Shown here in pieces: positions 23,038 through 28,679 of a stretch of 28,679 nt of DNA (position 1 is its first letter; each line of letters opens with the position of its first letter). A program made the translations under genes and the position numbers. The notes under the pieces are model-generated. The model was not told the origin of the DNA. It saw nothing but the letters and a program-made list of their open reading frames with translations, and searched no databases. The stretch is from CAYLPJ01 sp964385465 (GTDB lineage Bacteria; Planctomycetota; Phycisphaerae; SM23-33), in the NCBI GenBank assembly GCA_964385465.1, contig CAYLPJ010000068.1, positions 1 through 28,679 of the forward strand, in the 5' to 3' direction.

Positions 23038-24447
23038 CTACTGGCCACTGCCTTCCCGGGCGCTCTCCTCCTCCCGTCCAAGCGCCAGCAGCAGGGCCTT
23101 GCGCTCGGTGCAGGCGTTGTAGGCTTCGACGGCCTCTCGCAACGGCGCGGCGCGGAACTCGACGTCGCGGTAGTGCAGCAGCAGCTTCGCCTTGTCGGAC
23201 AGCTCCGGCGCAGACCCCTCGCCGATTGCCAGGTACAGCACCGACGGGTTGCCCCGGCAGAGCTTCGTGATGCCCTTGCGCCCGAAGCGGTGGCGGGCCA
23301 GGTCCTTGCGAACCTTCTTCCCGGCCGCCTTGACCGTCCCGTCGGCATGGACGCACACGTCGGTCGTATAGGACTCGCCGTCGACCACCGCCTCGGCCGG
23401 GCCGGTGAGCTCCACGTGCGGATACGCCTCGGGGGCGATCCCGGCGTTGGCGAACGGGTCCTCGCCGAGCATCTGCTGGGCCAGCGCCACGCCGCCCAGC
23501 GCCACCGCGTCGTCGCCGAGGGTGGAGATGAGTACCTTCCCGCCCGGGCGGGCGCCGGTCAGCGGGTCCGCGCGGATCACTTCCTCGATGATCGGCAGCA
23601 TGAACGTGCCGCACGCCTCGATCACTCCGCCGCCGAAGACGATCGCCTCCGGGTCGAGCAAGTGGCGGATCGACAGGCAGGCCATGCCGATGATCTCCGA
23701 AGCCCGCCGAAGCACCTCGGTGACGAGTTCGTCCTCCGCCCGCAGCGCCTTCTTCAACGCGCCGCTGCGGATCAGGGCGGTCTCGTCGTCCAGGTCCACG
23801 AACTCGCCGATCACCGACGGCCGGCCCGTGCGCACGGCCTCGCGGATGTCCCGGTCGATCGCCGTGCGGCTGGCCAGTGCCTCGAAGCACCCCTTGCTCC
23901 CGCAACCGCAGACCGGCCCGTCGAGCTGCATGATGAGGTGGCCGATCTCGCCGGCGCTCTCCCGGCAGCCGCGGTGGAGCCTGCCGTCCTGGAGCACGCC
24001 GCCGCCGATGCCGGTGCCCACGAAGATCCCCACCACGCTGTCGACATGCCACGCCCCGCCCAGCCACTTCTCGCCCAGCGTGCCCAGGTTCACGTCGTTG
24101 CCGAGGGTCACCGGCACGTCGATGCGGTCGCGCAGCTCCGCGACAATCTCCAGCCCGGTCAGGTTCAGGTTCGGCGTCACGGCGATCCGCCCGTTGTCCG
24201 GGTCCACCACGCCGGGGATCGCCAGGCCGACGGCCGCGAGATCCCCCGCCTCGACGCCCTCGGCCGCCAGGACGCACCGGATGGCCTCGGCGATGGCGTC
24301 GACGACGTCCGACGGCTCGGCGTTTCGCGGCGTGTCCACCCGGTATCGCTGGAGGACAGTCCCTCGCGCACGGGCAAGGATCGCCTGGATGTTCGTGCCC
24401 CCGACGTCGACGCCGACGTACAGCCTGTCCTTCGCGATTGCGGTCAT
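23038..24447 (-). CDS. ROK sugar kinase fused to an Mth938-like domain
   Basis: A 469-residue fusion. Residues 8-330 are a ROK-family kinase (glucokinase or N-acylhexosamine kinase type): DVGGTN (14-19), catalytic Asp118 in GNDVN, GTGIGGG (144-150), GEIGH with His170, and the zinc site CGCGSKGC (180-187). Residues about 345-458 resemble the Mth938/AAMDC (DUF498) fold: VDGESYTTDVCVHADG, VLYLAIGEGSAPEL for the family's LVIGTG strand, then PLREAVEAYNACTERKALLLALG for T-x-x-A-V-x-x-Y-N. I know of no common ROK protein with this tail. The ATG at 24447 sits right before the kinase; an upstream ATG at 24615 would add 56 Arg/Pro-rich residues. It faces ppk tail to tail. A polyphosphate glucokinase role is conceivable but unsupported by motif. 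Confidence 0.83.
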   Translation of the reverse strand: MTAIAKDRLYVGVDVGGTNIQAILARARGTVLQRYRVDTPRNAEPSDVVDAIAEAIRCVLAAEGVEAGDLAAVGLAIPGVVDPDNGRIAVTPNLNLTGLEIVAELRDRIDVPVTLGNDVNLGTLGEKWLGGAWHVDSVVGIFVGTGIGGGVLQDGRLHRGCRESAGEIGHLIMQLDGPVCGCGSKGCFEALASRTAIDRDIREAVRTGRPSVIGEFVDLDDETALIRSGALKKALRAEDELVTEVLRRASEIIGMACLSIRHLLDPEAIVFGGGVIEACGTFMLPIIEEVIRADPLTGARPGGKVLISTLGDDAVALGGVALAQQMLGEDPFANAGIAPEAYPHVELTGPAEAVVDGESYTTDVCVHADGTVKAAGKKVRKDLARHRFGRKGITKLCRGNPSVLYLAIGEGSAPELSDKAKLLLHYRDVEFRAAPLREAVEAYNACTERKALLLALGREEESAREGSGQ

Positions 24448-24730
24448 GGTCCGGTCCCATCCTGGGTTGCGGGTTGGCGATGTGGGGCGGCGCTGGACCG
24501 GCTCGCCCTTGGGCCGGCCGAGCGGCCCGGGCGGGCCGGCAGCGAGTTGCCATGGTGCCACGGGCGAAACATCCCTGTCTCCCTGGCCGCGACGCCTCCT
24601 GAAACGGTCCTTCATCCACGGCGCGGCTCATTATATGGCCGCGCGCTTGCCGATGAAATGGGCAAGAGCAATCCGGCGGGAAGTTGTCTGCGCGGACGCC
24701 CCGTCCGATCGCCCACTCGGAGCATACCGC
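24448..24730. other. Divergent intergenic region
   Basis: This 283-bp gap lies between the divergent ROK and DUF4954 genes. The only AT-rich stretch is CATTATATGG at 24629-24638, which holds the minus-strand -10 described separately. No separate promoter for the plus strand is evident. A GGAG lies 9 nt before the DUF4954 start codon. Confidence 0.5.
24630..24658 (-). promoter_or_regulatory. Candidate promoter of the ROK kinase gene
   Basis: A perfect minus-strand TATAAT (24635-24630), continuing as TATAATGA, with a poor TTTCAT 17 bp upstream (24658-24653). A perfect hexamer is rare in DNA this GC-rich. It would give a leader of about 175 nt to the ATG at 24447. Confidence 0.4.
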
Positions 24731-26935
24731 ATGACCGACGTGACCATCCAGCCGCTGGACGCCTTGGGCAAGCACTTCGTCGCGCCCGAGCACATCCCGG
24801 CCGGGCGGGACGAATACCACCTGCGCAACGCCCAGGCCGCCGAGCCGGAAGGGGGCTGGCGGGCGCTGCGGGGCGAGGAGATCGCCGGGCTGACGCGCAA
24901 CGGCAACTCCGCCGGCGACTGGGAGACCGTCCTGGTGGCCGACCCGTTCGAACCCGCCCTCGTCCGCCACTGCGAGTTCCACGGGCTCGTCCGCATCGGG
25001 CGCATGGAGCCGGTCTGCCTGGAGCACCATGACCTCCGCGTCCCCGTCGGGCTCACCCACAGCCGCATCGTGGCCTCGGACATCGGGGACAACGCGGCCG
25101 TGCACCACGTCCGCTACCTGGCCCATTACATCATCGGGAGCGGATCGATCCTGCTGAACGTCGACGAGATGCTGACGACGTCGACGGCGAAATTCGGCAA
25201 CGGCATCGTGAAGGAAGGGGAGGAGGAGTCGGCGCGGATCACGATCGACCTGATCAACGAGGCCGGCGGGCGTCCCGTCGTGCCGTTCGAGGGCATGATC
25301 TGCGCCGATGCGGCACTGTGGTCATCTCGCCCGGAGGATCGCGAGCTTTCCGAGCGGCTGGTGCGGATCACCCAGGCGCAGTTCGACGCCCGGCGTGGGC
25401 ATTACGGCACGGTGGGGGGGGGCTGCGTCATCAAGAACTGCCGCGCCATCAAGGACGTGCGCGTCGAGCCCGGGGCGTATATCAAGGGCGCCAACAAGCT
25501 CAAGAACATCACCGTTCGCTCCAGCCGCGAGGAGCCCACCCAGATCGGCGAGGGCGTCGAGCTGGTCAACGGCATCCTCGGGCGGGGCTGCCGCGTCTTC
25601 TACGGCTGCAAGGCCGTGCGATTCGTCCTCGGCGACAACAGCAGCCTCAAGTACGGCGCGCGGCTGATCCACTCGGTTCTGGGCGACAACTCGACGGTCT
25701 CCTGCTGCGAGGTGCTCAACGACCTGATCTTCCCCGCCCACGAGCAGCACCACAACAACTCGTTCCTGATCGCTGCCAGCGTGCTCGGCCAGAGCAACGT
25801 TGCCGCCGGGGCGACCATCGGCTCGAACCACACCAGCCGCAAGCCCGACGGGGAGATTCACGCCGGGCGCGGCTTCTGGCCGGGGCTGTGCGTCAGCCTC
25901 AAGCACAACTCCCGATTCGCCTCCTTCACGCTGCTGGCCAAGGCCCAGTACGCCCACGAGCTCGACGTGCCCCTCCCATTCAGCCTCGTCGCCGACGACC
26001 CCGGCGCCGAACGCCTGGTCCTCCTTCCGGCGTACTGGTGGCTGTACAACATGTACGCGTTGGCACGCAACTCGTCGAAATACGCCGACCGCGACACTCG
26101 CAGCCGGCCCGTCCAGCACGTCGAGTTCGACCCCTTCGCGCCCGACACGGCCGAGGAAATCCTTGCCGCCATGGACCTGCTGGCGACCTGGACCGGGCGA
26201 GCTGCGCTGCGGGCCGACCCGCGGGAGGACGAACCCGCCGACCCAGCCAGGCTGCTCGCCCGCGGGCGCGAAATGCTCGGCGGCGACACCGAAGCCTTCG
26301 CCGACCTGACCGTCCTGGCCGAGGGCGTCGAGCGAAGCCGCCGGCCCGTGGTCGTGCTCAAGCCCCACGCCGGCTACGCTGCCTACCGCCAGATGCTCGT
26401 CCACTACGGCGTCCGGGAGGTGATGGCCTGGCTGGAGGCCGACCCGCACGCCGACGCCGCCACGCTCGCCGGGGCTGCCGCCCAGCCGCGCCGGCGGCAG
26501 TGGGTGAACCTCGGTGGACAGCTCGTCGGGACCGAGGACGTCGAAGGGCTCGTAGGCCGGATCAAGTCCGGGGAGCTCGACTCCTGGCCGGCCGTGCACG
26601 AGGCCTACGACCGCCTTTGGCAAGCCTACCCCGCCCAGCGCCGCCGCCACGGCCTGGGCGTGCTGCTGGAGGCCCTCGGCACCGACCGCCTGGACGGCGA
26701 GACCTGGGGCGCGGCCCTCGACGAGGCGGTGGCCATCCATCGCCTCGTCGCCGAGCGGACGCTGGCCTCCCGCCGGCGCGACTACGACGACCCGTTCCGG
26801 CGCATGGTCTACGACAGCCCCGAGCAGATGGCCGCCGTGCTGGGCGAGCCGGACGATGACGCGTTCATCGCCCGCGTCCGGGAGGATGTCGCGGACATCG
26901 AGCGCCGCGCCCGGCAGCTCCGCGACCGCCTCTGA
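24731..26935 (+). CDS. DUF4954-family left-handed beta-helix protein
   Basis: A 734-residue protein that fits DUF4954, a family of unknown function in Bacteroidota and Planctomycetota. After a short N-terminal segment (1-80), residues about 85-400 carry irregular hexapeptide-type turns of a left-handed beta-helix, as in sugar-nucleotide acyl/uridylyltransferases (SDIGDNAAVHHV, GEGVELVNGILGRGCRVFYG, LGDNSSLKYGARLIHSVLGDNS, ASVLGQSNVAAGATIGSNH). The HHNNSF and SNHTSRKPDGE segments are polar and could line an active site. The C-terminal 300 residues are helical, Arg/Glu-rich and end in an HD-less coiled stretch. No signal peptide. The ATG at 24731 is chosen over far upstream starts that would run across the ROK gene. 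A transferase role is inference from fold only. Confidence 0.8.
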   Translation: MTDVTIQPLDALGKHFVAPEHIPAGRDEYHLRNAQAAEPEGGWRALRGEEIAGLTRNGNSAGDWETVLVADPFEPALVRHCEFHGLVRIGRMEPVCLEHHDLRVPVGLTHSRIVASDIGDNAAVHHVRYLAHYIIGSGSILLNVDEMLTTSTAKFGNGIVKEGEEESARITIDLINEAGGRPVVPFEGMICADAALWSSRPEDRELSERLVRITQAQFDARRGHYGTVGGGCVIKNCRAIKDVRVEPGAYIKGANKLKNITVRSSREEPTQIGEGVELVNGILGRGCRVFYGCKAVRFVLGDNSSLKYGARLIHSVLGDNSTVSCCEVLNDLIFPAHEQHHNNSFLIAASVLGQSNVAAGATIGSNHTSRKPDGEIHAGRGFWPGLCVSLKHNSRFASFTLLAKAQYAHELDVPLPFSLVADDPGAERLVLLPAYWWLYNMYALARNSSKYADRDTRSRPVQHVEFDPFAPDTAEEILAAMDLLATWTGRAALRADPREDEPADPARLLARGREMLGGDTEAFADLTVLAEGVERSRRPVVVLKPHAGYAAYRQMLVHYGVREVMAWLEADPHADAATLAGAAAQPRRRQWVNLGGQLVGTEDVEGLVGRIKSGELDSWPAVHEAYDRLWQAYPAQRRRHGLGVLLEALGTDRLDGETWGAALDEAVAIHRLVAERTLASRRRDYDDPFRRMVYDSPEQMAAVLGEPDDDAFIARVREDVADIERRARQLRDRL

Positions 26936-27042
26936 CGCGAGGGCGAGAAAACCGGGGAAATCCCTGCCACTTTCGGGTTCAACCTCCCGGACAAGCGATT
27001 GTCCTCAAGACGAGGCACGACGCACCAGGAAAGGAATCTCGG

Positions 27043-28275
27043 ATGACTGCACGGCTTTGCGTGGCGATGGTGACGGGGATGCTGGCGGTTTCCGCCGCGG
27101 CCGGCGACGACTGGCCCCAGTGGCGGGGGCCCGAGCGGACGGGCATCTCGAAGGAGACCGGACTGTTGAAGACCTGGCCGCAGGACGGTCCGAAGCGGCT
27201 GTGGGCGGTCCGCACGCCGGGCAAGGGGTTCGCCGCCCCGGCGGTCGTCGGCGAGACGCTCTACATCACCGGCAACGAGGGGCCCACGAAGCAGCCGCGG
27301 GGCGCGTTGTACGCGATCGGCACGGACGGAAGGCTGAAATGGAAGCTGCCCTACGGGCGCGAATGGGGAAAGAGCTACCAGATGGCCCGCACGTCCCCGA
27401 CGATCGAGGGCGAGCGGGGCTACCTGGTCAGCGGCCTGGGCAAGGTGGTCTGCTTCGACGCCAAGGCCGGCAAGGAGCTCTGGGCCGTCGAGACCGCCAA
27501 GCGTTTCAAGGGCAAGAACATCACCTGGGGCATCGCCGAGAGCCCCCTGATCGTCGACGACAAGGTCATCTGCCACCCCGGCGGGCCAGACGCGGCCGTG
27601 GCGGCCCTGAACAAGGCTACCGGCGAAACGGTGTGGACGACGAAGGGCTTCTCGGAGAAGTCCGCCTACTGCTCGCCGATGCTGAAGGAGATGGGCGGGC
27701 GGAAGCTGATCATCACGCAGACGGAGAACCACATCGTCGGCATCGACGCCGCCGACGGGACGGTGCTCTGGAAGGTCCCCCAGCGGAACAAGTACGCGGT
27801 GCACCCGAACACGCCGGTAATCTTCAACGGCATGGTGTTCGTCAGCGCGGGGTATGGCTACGGCAGCCAGTTGCTGAAGCTCTCCGACGACGGCGGCGAG
27901 GCCAGCCAGGTCTGGCGCGAGCGGAAGATGGACAACCACTTTCAGGGCATGGTCTACGTCAAGGGGCGGCTGTTCGGCTCCGGCTTGCGAGGCAACCTCT
28001 ACTGCATGAAGCCGGAGGACGGCAGCATCGTCTACGCCGTCCGCGAGGTCCGCAAGGCCGCCATCCTGTACGCCGAGGGGCGCCTCTACGCCTACGACGA
28101 GAGGGGCGGGAAGGTCTCGCTCGTGGCCGTGGAGCCGGACAGCTACACGCTCGCCGGGCAGTTCCGCGTCGGCGAGGGATCCGGTCCGCATTGGGCGCAT
28201 CCGGTTCTGGCCCACGGCGTACTCTACATCCGCCACGGCGAGGCACTGATGGCCTACGACGTGAAGGCGCCGTAG
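27043..28275 (+). CDS. Secreted PQQ-like beta-propeller repeat protein
   Basis: A 410-residue protein with a short signal peptide (1-20, ending near AAAGDD). The mature start DDWPQWRGPERTGISKETGLL is typical of planctomycete PQQ-like proteins. Propeller blades repeat a pattern of a short strand, a Gly-rich turn and an aromatic (GALYAIGTDGRLKWKL, VVCFDAKAGKELWAVE, VAALNKATGETVWTTK, IVGIDAADGTVLWKV, LYCMKPEDGSIVYAV). I see about six to eight blades. Residues needed to bind PQQ and calcium in true quinoprotein dehydrogenases are not evident, so it is more likely a structural or binding propeller, like BamB, than an enzyme. A GGAAAGGAATC run before the ATG supports the start. It stands alone, 107 bp behind the DUF4954 gene. 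Confidence 0.87.
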   Translation: MTARLCVAMVTGMLAVSAAAGDDWPQWRGPERTGISKETGLLKTWPQDGPKRLWAVRTPGKGFAAPAVVGETLYITGNEGPTKQPRGALYAIGTDGRLKWKLPYGREWGKSYQMARTSPTIEGERGYLVSGLGKVVCFDAKAGKELWAVETAKRFKGKNITWGIAESPLIVDDKVICHPGGPDAAVAALNKATGETVWTTKGFSEKSAYCSPMLKEMGGRKLIITQTENHIVGIDAADGTVLWKVPQRNKYAVHPNTPVIFNGMVFVSAGYGYGSQLLKLSDDGGEASQVWRERKMDNHFQGMVYVKGRLFGSGLRGNLYCMKPEDGSIVYAVREVRKAAILYAEGRLYAYDERGGKVSLVAVEPDSYTLAGQFRVGEGSGPHWAHPVLAHGVLYIRHGEALMAYDVKAP

Positions 28276-28287
28276 GCGCCGCGGCGT

Positions 28288-28305
28288 GCGGGAGGCAGTT
28301 CCCGC
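28288..28305 (+). terminator. Possible weak terminator after the propeller gene
   Basis: GCGGGA (28288-28293), a 6-nt loop GGCAGT and TCCCGC (28300-28305), 12 bp after the stop codon. The stem is perfect but no T run follows. Confidence 0.35.
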
Positions 28306-28386
28306 CACCCTCCCCCGCGCCTGGCGGACGGCCCCGCCCGGGATTTGCTGTCCGGCTCTTGCCCGCGAAGCAGGTCGGCGGACGGA

Positions 28387-28415
28387 TGGAATCGCGCCCG
28401 GTGTATGCTTAGAAT
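28387..28415 (+). promoter_or_regulatory. Candidate dnaJ promoter
   Basis: TGGAAT (28387-28392), a 17-bp spacer and TAGAAT (28410-28415), five of six to the -10 consensus and continuing as TAGAATGA. The ATG begins only 6 nt later, so transcription would start at or beside it. No CIRCE-type inverted repeat is seen. TATGCT at 28404-28409 is an alternative -10. Confidence 0.35.
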
Positions 28416-28421
28416 GACGGC

Positions 28422-28679
28422 ATGGCTAAGCGTGATTACTATGAAGTGCTGGGGGTGGACCGCGGCGCGTCGGCGGACGAGATCCGCGCTGCGTATCGGA
28501 AGCTGGCGCGCCAGTACCACCCGGACGTGAACAAGTCCGAGGACGCCTCGGAGAAATTCGGCGAGGCGACCGAGGCCTACGAGGTGCTCTCGGACCCCGA
28601 GAAGCGGAAGATGTACGACCGCGTCGGACACGTCGGCGCGGGCGCCGGCTTCGGCGCGGGGGGCGGTCCCGGCGGGGGG
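28422..28679 (+). CDS. dnaJ: DnaJ co-chaperone, 5' part, cut by the window edge
   Basis: The first 86 codons of a DnaJ/Hsp40 co-chaperone, which stimulates the DnaK ATPase. The J domain is complete: MAKRDYYEVLGVDRGAS, helix II RAAYRKLARQY, the invariant HPD at 33-35, then EKFGEATEAYEVLSDPEKRKMYD. From residue 70 the sequence becomes a Gly-rich linker (GHVGAGAGFGAGGGPGGG), the start of the G/F region. The zinc-finger and substrate domains lie beyond the window, so a CbpA-type or a full DnaJ cannot be separated with certainty, though the opening MAKRDYYEVLGV favours full DnaJ. There is no Shine-Dalgarno sequence before the ATG. No grpE, dnaK or hrcA lies upstream. Confidence 0.93.
   Translation, partial: MAKRDYYEVLGVDRGASADEIRAAYRKLARQYHPDVNKSEDASEKFGEATEAYEVLSDPEKRKMYDRVGHVGAGAGFGAGGGPGGG

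Noticed and set aside
23038..24447. Naming the ROK protein a polyphosphate glucokinase because ppk is next door
   Set aside because: The genes converge rather than form an operon, and no motif specific to polyP use is visible; neighbourhood alone is too weak.
23405..24730. Long upstream extension of the DUF4954 reading frame
   Set aside because: It runs antisense to the ROK kinase gene; the homologous part begins at the ATG at 24731.
28276..28421. CIRCE operator upstream of dnaJ
   Set aside because: No TTAGCACTC/GAGTGCTAA inverted repeat is present; only a weak hairpin and a -10-like hexamer are seen.
1..28679. tRNA, rRNA, CRISPR, insertion sequences or phage genes
   Set aside because: I looked for cloverleaf-type sequences, short regularly spaced repeats, transposases and integrases and found none.

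Overview
The window is a very GC-rich stretch of bacterial chromosome with third codon positions almost saturated in G and C. Gene content points to the Planctomycetota, probably a Phycisphaerae-like lineage. The indicators are a secreted PQQ-type beta-propeller protein with the WPQWRGP opening common in that phylum, a sulfatase, a DUF4954 left-handed beta-helix protein, a CdsA with the non-canonical planctomycete-like active-site tail, and a bacterial topoisomerase VI A subunit. This placement is inferred from protein flavour; there is no rRNA gene in the window to confirm it.

Layout. 1-623 holds a 159-bp tandem repeat and a G12 tract but no convincing gene. 624-1931 (minus) is an exported alpha/beta-hydrolase. 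1932-2456 is a gene-free, palindrome-rich divergent region. 2457-4915 (plus) carries a zinc-ribbon/DUF4190 membrane protein and an NCS2 purine permease. 4949-6100 (minus) is an exported HExxH metallopeptidase with a PDZ domain. 6191-7379 (plus) is nrdR, preceded by a promoter overlapped by two NrdR-box-like sites, and a stand-alone ATP-cone protein. 7531-11447 (plus) pairs an orphan topoisomerase VI A subunit with a large polytopic membrane protein. 11542-15164 (minus) is cdsA-polA. 15248-22943 (plus) is a co-directional run: sulfatase, DAHP synthase, a metallophosphoesterase-HD fusion, ppx and ppk. Facing it, 23038-24447 (minus), is a ROK kinase fused to an Mth938-like domain. 24731-28275 (plus) is a DUF4954 beta-helix protein and the PQQ-like propeller. 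The window ends inside dnaJ.

How genes may work together. The clearest functional cluster is polyphosphate: ppk makes polyP, ppx degrades it, and the gene just upstream joins a calcineurin-type phosphoesterase to an HD domain visibly homologous to the C-terminal HD domain of the neighbouring Ppx. The second cluster is dNTP control: nrdR under apparent autoregulation, followed by a free-standing ATP-cone protein with no ribonucleotide reductase attached.

The items most worth following are the MPE-HD/Ppx/Ppk arrangement, the Top6A without an adjacent Top6B, the ROK-Mth938 fusion, the paired NrdR boxes, the competing inverted repeats upstream of the DUF4190 gene, and a recurring TAnnATGA -10-like motif that in two cases lies almost directly against the start codon. 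No tRNA, rRNA, CRISPR array, insertion sequence or phage gene was seen.
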